A stretch of 64,000 nt of DNA. Origin: a virus. The notes under the pieces were generated by a model. That model was not told the DNA's origin and did no database searches. It saw nothing but the letters and a program-made list of their open reading frames with translations. The stretch spans positions 1 through 64,000 of the IMG/VR virus record IMGVR_UViG_3300028571_000830, one strand, 5' to 3'. Made by a program: the position numbers and the translations under genes. Shown piece after piece: positions 43,101-50,401 of this stretch (its first letter is position 1; the number at the start of each line of letters is the position of its first letter).

Positions 43101-44317
43101 CTAACTGTATCTAATCCTGATAAAACTTTACCAAAACCTTTCTTAGACACTTGTTCAGCGTATTCTCCTACACCAATTGTAGCTATATCTTTTATTTCTT
43201 TAGATAATGAATTGATAGCTCCTTTTTCTGCTGTATAAGTAGACCCTAATATTTTAGGAAACTGAATATAGTTGGTTGCAGATAGTAGTCCTACGTTAGC
43301 TAAGAAAGAAGCATTACCTACACTATCCGCAGCTTCATTAATTTCAGCTAAATCTGCTCCTTGAGGTTCTTGTCCAAAATTGTTTTCTTTGAACTCTCTA
43401 ATCTTTTGTTCTCTAAATTCATTTAGATTTTGAAAAGCTTCAAACCCTGCTTCTCCTGTAGTAGCTAGTCCTGCTACTAAAGCTCTTCCTCCTGGATTTA
43501 AAACATTATAACTACTTATAAACTTATCAGAAAGAGATCTTATCTTTCCATATGTATCTGCCACTTTACTCACACCTAGCAGTCCTTGTTCTGTAGCAGC
43601 TAAAGCTTCTGCAGCTTTACCCACTGAGAATAATCTAGCAGTGAGAGGAATAGCTTTTAAGCCTGCTGCAAAAGCTCCACCAGATAAGGCAGCTCCTGCT
43701 GCAAAACCTAAGTTCTTAATAATACCATCCCATAAAAAGTTAGCACTAAATAATTTTGTAGGTGAATACCATCTAGCATTCTTTTCTACATCTGTATAAT
43801 AATTAGGGGCAATGTCTTCTGCTTTTTTATTTATATCATCAACCCATCTATTTAAATCATTATCATAAAATGAAGCAGCTCTTCCATCAGCAAAACCTCT
43901 AGCAACACCATTAACTAGACCCACTGTTGATTGTAAGAATGTAGTACCTGTAAGTAATAGTCCTTTACCTACACTGTTAACCATTTTCTCAGTCCATCCT
44001 TGTCCTTGAGCATAGGCATCCTCATTATTATAATCTCCAGGAACAAAGTTATCATACCTAGGAGAACTAAGTTCTGAAAGACTTCTTTGAATAGATCCTC
44101 CAGTCATTTTTCCATCACTAGGTTTTTTAGAAAATAAAGAATTTTCTATAGCAGTTAATGAAGACACTGGTGCCTCTCTATTACCACTAGTTTTAGGCAT
44201 AGGATTATCTAAACCTCTAAATGCAACATTTGGAAGATCAGGAGAAGCTTGGGGAATATTAACATTATTAAATTGATTCTCTAATGCTGCTCTATCTACT
44301 AAAGGTTCGTCTACCAT
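31181..44317 (-). CDS. Giant crAss-like virion RNA polymerase (4378 aa), multi-domain
   Basis: Single-chain DNA-dependent RNA polymerase of the crAss/YonO type, presumed packaged and injected to transcribe early genes. VRKVGSDFDIDKLSIYF holds DFDID at residues 3323-3327, the metal-binding loop of the beta'-like double-psi barrel; a polymerase-like IPTQKQNSIDSFVIKQFLPK precedes it. TRGSQVTKLV (R3060, K3066) fits the beta-like barrel. Other parts: hydrophobic Gly/Ala helices near 205-230, coiled coil about 930-1205, a zincin-like AYHEVFEAIW (H1952) with the last His replaced by Glu, and a C-terminal SLOG domain (MTYAGIGSRQTPQEVL at 4176, then TGVTFRGGEEGADAAF). Related phage polymerases known to me are about half this length. 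Confidence 0.85.
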   Translation of the reverse strand: MVDEPLVDRAALENQFNNVNIPQASPDLPNVAFRGLDNPMPKTSGNREAPVSSLTAIENSLFSKKPSDGKMTGGSIQRSLSELSSPRYDNFVPGDYNNEDAYAQGQGWTEKMVNSVGKGLLLTGTTFLQSTVGLVNGVARGFADGRAASFYDNDLNRWVDDINKKAEDIAPNYYTDVEKNARWYSPTKLFSANFLWDGIIKNLGFAAGAALSGGAFAAGLKAIPLTARLFSVGKAAEALAATEQGLLGVSKVADTYGKIRSLSDKFISSYNVLNPGGRALVAGLATTGEAGFEAFQNLNEFREQKIREFKENNFGQEPQGADLAEINEAADSVGNASFLANVGLLSATNYIQFPKILGSTYTAEKGAINSLSKEIKDIATIGVGEYAEQVSKKGFGKVLSGLDTVRKYSFSGTEAFEEGSQFAIGKGVNDYYDKKYKGDATDFLESLSQGITQTLGTDEGMENVLIGGLSGSIMTARGRFRESGQKALNTADAIQKFNKFKLSDFTKETIDSVNRGTILQEEREGLLKEGDVAGSKDKETDYIINYLSPRIKYGRYDLVMSDIADYKALASTEEGFAQLQSEGKVLEEDTREKYLKRISSLEQTAGNVKSLYQSLNLRYGNLVDKDGKQLYSSEVMDKMVYAASKVADYDVRIPQLSMSLNNSGIINTDTIIDDLLNDNDSEYNKAIATLTDSKNIDSDSSLQDLKDLARASILRKEFINQYNDIKNSPKKFKEIEPVKVEPQINPETGEVEKNTVSLKTADGVEDVEIGTEYFLGKTIKYDAEGNPVYRFPVISIIGENEDGTIQIKTPEGNLKNISKEELADYKLGKVSDTINNKKANFFLKNINTVFEFNFGKGNKVKGRLEYDPKGRILLFVYTNKKGQLKTIEVTGDQFVPQKGYKQAMITSVETLTPAQQTVLEEFISEVDDRLGAKREFRLQILNDLFEELSSNQEKTDSLIKKKQEEITKIKKDLALLEEEIANAEIDKRSKNTVRFKSATKTALSSAMKLSRMQTQLEREMETLNSDKDEIEFNLAYVADLAQNIDVLPTESSEFLEEINNQVLDLELLQEKTGAQISVVVKLIKETEKAIDSAVDFLTNLISKFEAKYPNVPRIMGQEFVDFLKINPNFLKVKPLYREELSELDDLITNVEDGDISINEQRIKDLNEHLDIIQKDAVELQKEIVAKQLILDRFESVAKAYKQKLAEEALIKNNEAIVKQILGTLNQGTQNTQYDKAYEPDAKKPEQLVDRATIVPSKRSFKETQEEEAPYHARANQFGIKLNTLPNRNKIKGVVVNSTNQDEIIPGLTEFLKQGKEDVDSSTTVSLVMAIENKNGTYTPVDENGKPLTKEKGESQEEFVERLYNQGIFQVFPLSIQNLFSESVNKETVIKRAYNYTKWREEALASSSLKGYDVQASFGIPEFVQKWDDDKKKFVTDYDAKVSTQDAGLITDSDLRQSPVVYVPTQEEKISLGSTSFSKALGRPFLRLKNAYQPLNNRQHTDKEANAIYDALQRLATVIVEENTKGKFVLSDSPEAMRLIDWLRTVTHWGTPREGKNPSYNSLWFDKTAEGFKLFMSGKEVAVSEFTPTDLAANKGTITMLLQKMYANTNSKLTDSTYYNQRYEQIISVTSEGQYESVVWPNYQTYLLSNKAPDATGKLSLNRASEDIPLTTYMAPVKEGQPNRAGIYFFIDTKDFDKQATDVAPEGKAITIQTPGTPAKPVEKAPVAETPKGKFVLDGETPNTITLTKLDGNIKFVYDPATPDTLKDFEVDIKVKDNYKKTLTQEAVDKYISDRAGEETISEETAKEALTNAALIKYTFNEIAKDVAALEQAKQEAAAQAPVIEAAPEVKAEITTEEITPAVDQQLDDAWDSTEGNADDPELREMVSKTMDQYEGEDWNKVEAFLKKVLPANIPVYRVKNVLRSTNGKQAWGMFSQGAIYVYRNAEVGTAYHEVFEAIWKMFTDPKEQALILSEFKNRPGSFVDRVLGKTIKYSEATPQQAKEELAEEFRAYINNGILPTTKVEGQSLISRLFKELVAFIKNFFTGDSASNNTKQLFERIGSGYYKTFIPEESTLSFAKDGIIDIENAEIVLGSELSEIPGLTNSQIHEIMQHMTFLTLGYLQRDDQSLFAVTPINKTELYGKIQANLREKIKGLSNIAQAEAEAEKDASKKASKKASADKETAKYKSLFNSIILNWEELLKTHEIYLKKYDVEFDDNDSINLNDPDKTGKGEYDGADKIDHFRKLNSATKLLLSTLPVLNQDGKPKPTSIGGVQLIPLSEAWVSVMSNVHDALSTDDMLEKLRTMAKEDPNYETLFKRLTKVSSSDEIDWSLLKRHDVQLIAAFSTAFNKQNPDVKMLNILANEDVQVGDSNLSTATRQIESRFINGLRALFNNPKNPYFEYNTKQKAYIAKEKAFNGVKINTLEEKVKFLASLGIEFDASDLRDLEITNPSLFEKFNIATTGIKTSMTERKKIATIGSRALDINSRLLTLASIKAKIENPDFASTFYAINGEKSQTFIGTNPSSDLYKALSAYPTYESLKDSPQYSYLYTDSFAQNSVLLNSIFNIDPETKTGSKRTGGDVDQLLKPAAADGTNDQGKGKKKASSSLNFKERMVQEINMNLDGYYYNLVAGDASREYMTYMGNPITKEDMRMGYTQIHNIFRGYLIDEINLVREKRPVAKKRKNSELRFMQAILGEELSKTVLSDKTISPEEIYNKYKSKIDSAVEKFIKTESEKVYDVLEKYSIISKSDDGETHNVESLAFAQNRIISNANLDLALSTLTANYIINNIEFHKVLYSDPYQYSEELKRIKNFLSPRQAIINNSREMNSVMNRVWNEGYEPGDIGYTDFTQDYFTSTTLEDVQGVIDLPDYEPWDEGDGGGMISMKAYRNLRIRASNWNDMEELQYRYDVAWEKRDRKIPLSQEEMDLLAKRNPGVTSTYTAQKPIVAGNKGNGRPYNDVILDKFALYPLSYRVQKEIAKNGGRVSSNLLKLYDKMQLENIDYVVFNTARKVGAESPNPFYDADGKFNTTPYKGKIKVPFAIMSIQSDVPSKEEPFVTRGSQVTKLVTMDFMNAGVPIDYEKGYDEWSKLSNEERRTTSPLFREIQDNQMLLEEMTEMGYQTLLNKLGIEEKDDTYVIVDKSKAGKALNDEILRREVNSNIVQALKDFLSDKSALEATPAYSQIKSILYSLVDKYIVSPKISGGLKVQIPSTGLEEIRAEKTSINGKEGYTSDVLKFYEKDGKRVAEIMVGRWFNTNMSDEKLLEYLNNTPEGQKILSGIAFRIPTQKQNSIDSFVIKQFLPKEFGDSVVVPSALVRKVGSDFDIDKLSIYFKNVYTTAKGDLKIVPYFGIGDQAKQKIKDLIIKEDIEYVLLGERNKDLDKIEDDYDVLADRMYRKSLENAYIQSLQNLVSSEANYEQLIKPNSAKQLKDLADNITKKLGEKTFESDAVGNMLDRTFMDTLRHAFVRGKYAIGIAAVAQTNHSLNQRQPIYIDESRFANLDKQDKFWLTGGSMNPVDMTIKLPEYNKIKINGKEVPTLSMIKNAERSKKYPKGQHISDIIGQFIDGYVDISKGPWIMQLGAKPNVASTFLFLVKLGVPIDTVAFFMNQPIILDYLQEIENAGYSYLFIDSFVEAAQEKYKTSTPLPNQLPSTIKLGELVGAKEFTPEDKAVQQVALTEFLKYAKMSEQLLYVTQGTNYDTASLGDPFLVFKKSEQLERAKKSIISSADFLLENSFIRKTVDRVEKMRSALGDTIFLSDRGKVRQVLEDVLSPYTLTTNDRDFLKISRKAINDFFDWAVQLTDERNQFLKLILLSDDNAPTQITNLKNDIAQDPTHPLYDNHIVGKKGILVLKSSDRPGRANNLSIDNKDNKIYDQDQIIYSFREMRNYFISIGDLKTYKKIVAVSILQSGLSVTPYSFTSLLPYEDFQDVYGDVINSLEERTDIDLMDYYKLNVLQRNNWSDNTIVPHEKARGGISASGRWYYNMPMVSFKDTIKTAIANGQIPQLIKLSTRSRATQSDAIVYTWEANLSKKEKQEMRKIRDYSFIKRGLFVKVYNDDLKTDPVVLREKQYENFVYKMVNAWGDGFRANEFYDTERPSVFDNDFIPVQKGSYIKQYNFFGDVLEETIYTSPERTDAEIRKFLPTSIPLQEAPIQESPNMTEFNKLPSKSEVPTMTYAGIGSRQTPQEVLNQMTQVAKELTSKGYTLNTGVTFRGGEEGADAAFSKGTNKKNLFSPEKQGSRPKEQNIARELHPNPGALSPGALKLMARNTNQIFGDNLNTPVDFVLFYAQETSGIRPKGGTGQAVEMARRKGIPAINMADSNWREQLNDALQTSQPSTIIKPTIDLSKELEVRKDLSITDKDWTSETNESQDPFEC

Positions 44318-44328
44318 TATATATTATT

Positions 44329-46944
44329 TTAAAAAGGTTTTTTAGATGCATTCTTCACTCTGTTTAAATCTGCAGAGGTGGGAGCTTTATCATTGATTAA
44401 TTCATACATAGCAGCATCATTTAAGTTAATTAATGCTTCTGCTATTCTGTCTTCACTTAAAAGACCTGTACGTGGGTATGCAAGATTATCTTGCCATTGT
44501 TTTGTTTCAGGATCAAAGCCACTAACTCTAATAGAATATCCTCCATTATATTGTACTATGTTTGCTTTAACTCCATATATACTTACACTTGGAAAATCTA
44601 TAGAATTTAAAAAAGCGTTTGTATGAGAAGATTGTCCTGGAGAATATGCAGTACTATTACCTCCCATTTTTCTCATTTGTTCAAGATAGGGTTTTACCAT
44701 TTGTATTGCAGGAGAAGAATCAAACCTATTACCAAACATGGCTTTTTTTTGTTCAGGAGTCATTCTAACTTTTGTAGAACCATCCTTTCCTGTATAACTC
44801 AATTCATACATTGAAGGCTCTATTTCAGATCCCTCTACCACTTTTATAGATCCTGTTAAATTAGGATCTAAAGCTATATCTCTTGCAATACCTGGATCAA
44901 ATCCAGGAGAATTAGCAATACCTCCTTTTTGAGATTCTGCTAAGTCAGCAAATCTAGTTAAGGATGTAGCAAAACTACTTCTCTGAGCTCCAGTTCCTGT
45001 AGGAATTTCGTAATCCATAGCTTGAGAAGCTGTAAGTCTTTTTGTTACTTCTTGAGCTGTAAAATTATTTATAGCTGTTAGTTTTTCACGATAAGGTTGA
45101 TTTACAGTTTTAAAGTAATTATCTGCATTGTTTACTATTATTTTTTCATATTCAGATAAAGGTTTACTTTGTTGTTTCTTTTTATATATATTATATAAAT
45201 ATAACTCTTTATCTGATAACTCTGATTTAGCTTTATCATCATCAAAAAACAAAGACCCACTTCCTCCTGGTCCTGCTGGACCTAAATACTTACTGTATTT
45301 ATTAAAAGTTTGATTGAAGTCAACAAAATCTTTAGGAGAAAAAGAATAAGATACATTAGACATTTTTACATTAATGTTAGGAGCATTTCTAGGAATTAAA
45401 TCTGTAATGCTACCATAAGGTCTTCCTGTTTTTGGATCTATTTGTTGAGAAGCTAGTTTATTGATATCTCCAACCATAATCTTATTAGCATCTAATCTTC
45501 TTCTTTGGTTTTCTGTATTATTAAAATGTGCAGCAATACCTGGATCAACACCATTAGGATTTTTATCCCAAGCTACTTTCTGTAAGTCTAACCAGTTTTG
45601 ATCTTTACCTTCTTGTTGTAAAAAAGATCTATCTGAATTAACTATAGCTTTTTCTCCTTGCTCAATCTCTACTACCACTCTACCTAAGTTGTATTGAGGA
45701 ACATCTGAAACATCTCTACCCCCTGGCAATCCTCCATATCCAGCATCTCCTTCTGCTTTTAATCTATTAGCCTCCACCTTAGTGCCAATGTCTAACATTT
45801 GCAGTTCACGATCTTGCCTCATCTTTCTCTCATCTTGCTCAAGATTCATAACAGCTATTTTCCAAGTCTGTTCTTTAACCTCTCTTTGCATTTGCATATC
45901 TGCTAGTTCACTCTTTTCATAAGTCTTAGAAGTCTCAGTAAAAGAAAAAGCTTTTGAAAAACCATTTATGAAATTAATTGTTTCAAGTTTTGCTTTTGCA
46001 GATTCTACATCTCCCTTAGCAAATGTACTTGTTACATTTTCATATTCACTTTTCATGCTAGCCAACATTTTATCTATAGAATCTACTTGAGCTTTTAAGG
46101 TATTTTTTTCAACGTTTGAGCTAGTCTGAGAAATGGCTGCTAAGATTTCTTCTTTTTGAGCCATGAAAGATGTTTCTTTAGATTTATAAGAATTCTCAAT
46201 ACTTTGAATAAACTTATCATCAGGAATATTGGCATAGTTATACCTACCATCTATTTCCATTTGTTTAAAGTCTGCAGGGCTAAGTCCAACCATTAATGCT
46301 TGTTGAATTCTTTCTGGAGATATACCAGCCATTTTTTGACGAACAACAGCATCTGCAATTACAAGATTTCCTTTTTCATCCATTTTAAATGCATTCTCTG
46401 TAATTGTAGAATCTCCTGTTAATTGTTTAATTACTTCTAAAGCATTCTTTTTATTATTTGTATATGGAGTGTAAGAACCAGAAAAAGAAGCGTTAACATC
46501 TTCATTATTTAACCACTTACTTGCATCTTGTTTAAATATTGCATCATTAGAGGGAGAAGATTTACCTTCCTTCTGAGCATTCTGCATATCTGCCATACCT
46601 CTTCTATAAACATTTGTAGAAGACACAGCACTTTGAATAGTAGTATCTTTACCAATTTGTTTTGCCATCCCCCCTACAGAATTAACTAATTGATAATTAG
46701 AGAAATCTCCAGCAGCAACTGTTTTAAGTTTAGATCCTAGTTGATTGAGTTTAGATTGAAGATATGCTTTGTCTACATCTCTAACAACATCAAGTCCTGC
46801 AACATTATCAATGCTAGTTTGAATCTTTTCGACACCCTCATCATAGCGTTTTTGTTTTTCCATACCAACTTGAACCATTGCCTCTATAGGCAATTGTTGG
46901 ATGTATGGATTAAACTTTGGGGCAATATCTGTATATGAAGCCAT
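44329..46944 (-). CDS. 871-aa internal virion protein upstream of the polymerase
   Basis: A largely helical, polar protein without transmembrane segments. The N-terminus, FNPYIQQLPIEAMVQVGMEK followed by YDEGVEKIQTSIDNVAGLDV, is a conserved opening that I recall from proteins next to the crAss-like RNA polymerase. Heptad-like segments lie around 270-330 and 340-400. No enzyme motif seen. It is the first gene behind a well-formed promoter and is followed by the polymerase after 11 bases, so a capsid cargo or polymerase-partner role is the simplest reading. Confidence 0.62.
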   Translation of the reverse strand: MASYTDIAPKFNPYIQQLPIEAMVQVGMEKQKRYDEGVEKIQTSIDNVAGLDVVRDVDKAYLQSKLNQLGSKLKTVAAGDFSNYQLVNSVGGMAKQIGKDTTIQSAVSSTNVYRRGMADMQNAQKEGKSSPSNDAIFKQDASKWLNNEDVNASFSGSYTPYTNNKKNALEVIKQLTGDSTITENAFKMDEKGNLVIADAVVRQKMAGISPERIQQALMVGLSPADFKQMEIDGRYNYANIPDDKFIQSIENSYKSKETSFMAQKEEILAAISQTSSNVEKNTLKAQVDSIDKMLASMKSEYENVTSTFAKGDVESAKAKLETINFINGFSKAFSFTETSKTYEKSELADMQMQREVKEQTWKIAVMNLEQDERKMRQDRELQMLDIGTKVEANRLKAEGDAGYGGLPGGRDVSDVPQYNLGRVVVEIEQGEKAIVNSDRSFLQQEGKDQNWLDLQKVAWDKNPNGVDPGIAAHFNNTENQRRRLDANKIMVGDINKLASQQIDPKTGRPYGSITDLIPRNAPNINVKMSNVSYSFSPKDFVDFNQTFNKYSKYLGPAGPGGSGSLFFDDDKAKSELSDKELYLYNIYKKKQQSKPLSEYEKIIVNNADNYFKTVNQPYREKLTAINNFTAQEVTKRLTASQAMDYEIPTGTGAQRSSFATSLTRFADLAESQKGGIANSPGFDPGIARDIALDPNLTGSIKVVEGSEIEPSMYELSYTGKDGSTKVRMTPEQKKAMFGNRFDSSPAIQMVKPYLEQMRKMGGNSTAYSPGQSSHTNAFLNSIDFPSVSIYGVKANIVQYNGGYSIRVSGFDPETKQWQDNLAYPRTGLLSEDRIAEALINLNDAAMYELINDKAPTSADLNRVKNASKKPF

Positions 46945-46960
46945 AGTCTTTAGGGATGAG

Positions 46961-46991
46961 CAAATTTAACTTAAAGTATTATATCTTACAA
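46961..46991 (-). promoter_or_regulatory. Bacteroidota-type promoter before the polymerase gene cluster
   Basis: On the minus strand TTG (46991-46989), a 20-base spacer and TAAATTTG (46968-46961) match the consensus. Transcription would start about 10 bases before the 871-aa gene. Confidence 0.75.
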
Positions 46992-47032
46992 GTATAATAA
47001 CTGTTTTAGGTAATTTGCTATAATTGAATTAA

Positions 47033-50000
47033 TTATAAATTTTTAATTGCTTTGACAATTGAACCATTTCTACTCTTAACATTTTTAGCAGATTTTGCTT
47101 TTTTCTCTTGTGCTTCTTTAATAGTAGCCATTGCTTCTAGTTCTTTTGGTGTCATTGACTGTATATCTAAATCAAATTGAGCCAAAGGATTCATGTTAAT
47201 TGCTCTTCCAGATTTATCGTATCTGTAATTGTATAGATTTTCCATAACACCTAATTGTCTGTTCTCAAGTTTGTTTTGAGCATACTTAGAAGCAATAGAA
47301 TTTAAAGCTTCTTGTGTTGTAGCTTTTGTAGCACTCTTTGCTGCTTCTTGTCTTTGTTGTTGAGTATCGTATATTTGCAAGTTTTGCAACTTAGCTTGGT
47401 TTAATGCATCTATATTACCAGCATATGTTTGTGCTCTTTGTCCTTGGTTGATTCTCATTTGTTCTCCTAAGATTTGATTCTTAGCCATAGTAGCTTGTCC
47501 ATATATAGCAGCTAATGCTTCTGGATTATTTCCAGCAAGTCTTTCAGCTTGTCTAGTTTGAGCAGTGATTTCATTTAACTGATCTTGAAGAGATATATCA
47601 TATGGGGTTTGTAGTTGTGGTTGGAATGTTTGTGCTTGCACTGGTTCTAACTGATTATTAGATAGTGCATACATCTCACCCATCAACTGTCTAGGATCCA
47701 ATTGTTCAGCATCAGTGGGTCTTAAGAATGGAAGCACTTGATTAAAGGCACCTATTCCTTGTTCCAACCAAGAAGACTTTGGTGCTTCTCTTTCTTTTAA
47801 ATCTTTCATATTAGCTAGGAGAGTTTTTAACTGCTCATCTTGAGTACGTTTAGTTAACTTAGCATAATTATCATTAGAAGGAAGTGATCCAGGCTTAAGA
47901 GGTGTACCATAATCTAAAGGATTTGCTTGATACAAAAAGTCTTTAACATTATATGCAGCTCCTAACATATCATCAATCTTAACATCCTCAGTTCCATAAA
48001 GTTCTTTATTTTTAGATTTTATTAGGGCAGCTCTTTTAGGATCTTTTAGTAAGAACTCTTGAAATTCTTTGTTTCCTTTTCCAGTAAAACCTAAAGACTT
48101 TGCAATATTATCCAATTGCTCTGCATTATATGCAGATTTGGTTTTTTGTCCAAGAGCATCTTTATTACCCTCCCAAGGTTTTAAACCATACTTGCTAGTA
48201 TATCCCTTTTGAGCCATAGGAATAGAAGCACCAAGTTTAGCTTTCTTTATCTTACCTTGTGCAAGATCATCAGCAACTAAATTGTATTCTTCTGCTGTAT
48301 CATTAATAGCACTTTGTAAATCAGCTGCATCTTGTTTCTTTCCAGCAATATCTTTAAGTTTCATATTACCACCCATTAAGTTTGCTTGAAGAGCAGACAT
48401 CTTTAATTTATCAAATGAACTATTAACATCAAGATTGTCTAACATATCTGTAGAATTATCTATAAGCTTATTTTGTTTAGCTTCAATTTTAGATAAATCA
48501 TTTACATAGTTTTTAAACTTCTGATTCTTTAGTTTAGGATTTCCTAATATGTTAGCACCTTCTTTATTAATCTTAAGATTACCAAATACAACCATATTAT
48601 CTTCTCCAGATCCACCATCTCTTAGTTTAACAGCAGGTTCACCACCTTCCACTTCTACAGGACTTTGTCCATAAGATATAGGCATACCACCATTCTCATG
48701 AGAAGGTCCTCTAAACATTACAGTTTCTCCTCCATCTGGAAGATATGGATTATTTGATATTGGTTCTGCTTCTCCTCTATACACTTGTAACTCTCCACCC
48801 ATAGCATAGGTTTGCATAGCTCTTTCACTAGGAGGTGTATAACTTTTTAGATGTCCACCAGCTCTTAACATATCTGCATCAGCAGGAGGGTGCAATAAAT
48901 CTTTTACATCATACTCTCCAAATTTAGCAATCACTTGTGGCTGCCAATCATTGCTCACCCATCCACCATCTTCCATTACATTACCAAACTGTTGAGGAAT
49001 ATAGTTACCCATCATTCCTGCTATATTACGATTAGATATGTCATCATATTTTTCTATGTTCCTACCACTTTGATCTATAAGACTTCCAATAGCTTGTCCT
49101 GCAAATTTACCTACAGCAGCTCCAACAGGACCTCCAAAGTATGTACCTGCTGCTGCACCCACTCCACCACCTATTTTAGAACCAGCACTAGGACCTCTTC
49201 CTTTATTAATAAGCATGTTACTAATATTTCCAAGAGCTTCACTTCCACCTTGATTGTTCATAGCATTACCAAATCCTCCTTGATTGATGGCTGTAGAGAA
49301 TCCTGAAGCAGCCATAGGTATTCTACCACCATGATAGAAAGCTTTAATCTGATCACTATCATTTAAAGGCTCATATCCTAGATCATCATACAGAGTGTTA
49401 GGAGCATATGTATTTTGTATCTCTGCACCATATTGTGCAATTATATTTCCTCCATCTTCTCTAGTAGGAACTGCTTTATATCCTTTACTAAAATCTTGTG
49501 CAAAGTTAGTAGCACCTTTTACCACTTTACTTGTTCCTTTCTTTATGGCTGTATTTGTTTTTCCTGCTAGTGGACCAATCATTTTATTAAGAAGAAGATT
49601 GGTTACAGCATCAGATGCTTGTACTGCTGTATTCATTCCCCTGTCTGGATTACCAGCTCTAGTAGCCATTAATTGTTCATCAGTGGTATATGGAATAAAT
49701 CCCATAGAATTTTCATTAAGCCAATCTGCGGCTCTAGGACTAACTCCTTTTACAGCATCTCCTATAGCACTTCCTCCAAACGTTGATACTGCATTTAAAA
49801 GTCTTGTGTTAAGATCTGTAGCCCAATTAGGAACAACTTTTCCATTTTGTGCAGAAAGAATATTAGTTCCTACACCATAAGAAGGAGACAGTTGATCAGG
49901 TTGAATGATTGTATCTTCTGGTCTAGTATAATAATTTTTTAATGGTTGTCTTCTTTGACTAGCAGCTGCATCAGCTTGCACTCCTGTTAACAAAGAATTT

Positions 50001-50395
50001 TGTTTAGCTTCTTTAACAGCTTTGTTCTGATCTTTAATCATAGACACTCCTTCTACAACATCCATTCCTGCTTGAATATAACCAGCAGCTCCTCCTCCTC
50101 CTTTAATACCAGGAACTTTATAAGCATCTAATGTAGCTGGGGTTTTAGGCATTCCTCCCATAGTATTTGTAGCACCAATAGTTTTAGCTAAAGGTATAAC
50201 TTCTCCTCTTTGTGCAATAGGTGGATTACCAAAATCACTTAACTGATGAAGTTGTTTTTTCACCATAGAAGCACCCATAGCAGCTTTCTTAAAAGCTTTA
50301 CCATGCATCTTCATAAATGCTTCTTCTGTTGGGAATTTTTTGTAAAAGCTCTTCTCATCTTTTACACCTGCTAGTTTTAAAATTTCACTCTTCAT
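47033..50395 (-). CDS. 1120-aa internal virion protein with repeated x-GG motifs
   Basis: A large protein with Ala/Gly-rich patches. Residues about 403-440 (GAAAGTYFGGPVGAAVGKFAG) form a glycine-zipper-like hydrophobic segment able to insert in or line a membrane channel. Around it lie many short segments with Gly-Gly or Gly-Ala next to Met/Gln/Asp: MEDGGWVSND, IAQYGAEI, LRAGGHLKS, KLGASIPMAQKG. The C-terminal half is Gln/Ala-rich helix (LNQAKLQNLQIYDTQQQRQE). The position between virion transglycosylase and polymerase suggests an ejected internal protein, perhaps part of a DNA-delivery channel. No catalytic motif recognised. Confidence 0.62.
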   Translation of the reverse strand: MKSEILKLAGVKDEKSFYKKFPTEEAFMKMHGKAFKKAAMGASMVKKQLHQLSDFGNPPIAQRGEVIPLAKTIGATNTMGGMPKTPATLDAYKVPGIKGGGGAAGYIQAGMDVVEGVSMIKDQNKAVKEAKQNSLLTGVQADAAASQRRQPLKNYYTRPEDTIIQPDQLSPSYGVGTNILSAQNGKVVPNWATDLNTRLLNAVSTFGGSAIGDAVKGVSPRAADWLNENSMGFIPYTTDEQLMATRAGNPDRGMNTAVQASDAVTNLLLNKMIGPLAGKTNTAIKKGTSKVVKGATNFAQDFSKGYKAVPTREDGGNIIAQYGAEIQNTYAPNTLYDDLGYEPLNDSDQIKAFYHGGRIPMAASGFSTAINQGGFGNAMNNQGGSEALGNISNMLINKGRGPSAGSKIGGGVGAAAGTYFGGPVGAAVGKFAGQAIGSLIDQSGRNIEKYDDISNRNIAGMMGNYIPQQFGNVMEDGGWVSNDWQPQVIAKFGEYDVKDLLHPPADADMLRAGGHLKSYTPPSERAMQTYAMGGELQVYRGEAEPISNNPYLPDGGETVMFRGPSHENGGMPISYGQSPVEVEGGEPAVKLRDGGSGEDNMVVFGNLKINKEGANILGNPKLKNQKFKNYVNDLSKIEAKQNKLIDNSTDMLDNLDVNSSFDKLKMSALQANLMGGNMKLKDIAGKKQDAADLQSAINDTAEEYNLVADDLAQGKIKKAKLGASIPMAQKGYTSKYGLKPWEGNKDALGQKTKSAYNAEQLDNIAKSLGFTGKGNKEFQEFLLKDPKRAALIKSKNKELYGTEDVKIDDMLGAAYNVKDFLYQANPLDYGTPLKPGSLPSNDNYAKLTKRTQDEQLKTLLANMKDLKEREAPKSSWLEQGIGAFNQVLPFLRPTDAEQLDPRQLMGEMYALSNNQLEPVQAQTFQPQLQTPYDISLQDQLNEITAQTRQAERLAGNNPEALAAIYGQATMAKNQILGEQMRINQGQRAQTYAGNIDALNQAKLQNLQIYDTQQQRQEAAKSATKATTQEALNSIASKYAQNKLENRQLGVMENLYNYRYDKSGRAINMNPLAQFDLDIQSMTPKELEAMATIKEAQEKKAKSAKNVKSRNGSIVKAIKNL

Positions 50396-50401
50396 AATGT
50401 T

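Noticed and set aside
47000-47032. Hairpin ATAATT...AATTAT after the 1120-aa gene as terminator
   Set aside because: Only AT pairs with no T-run; too weak to call.
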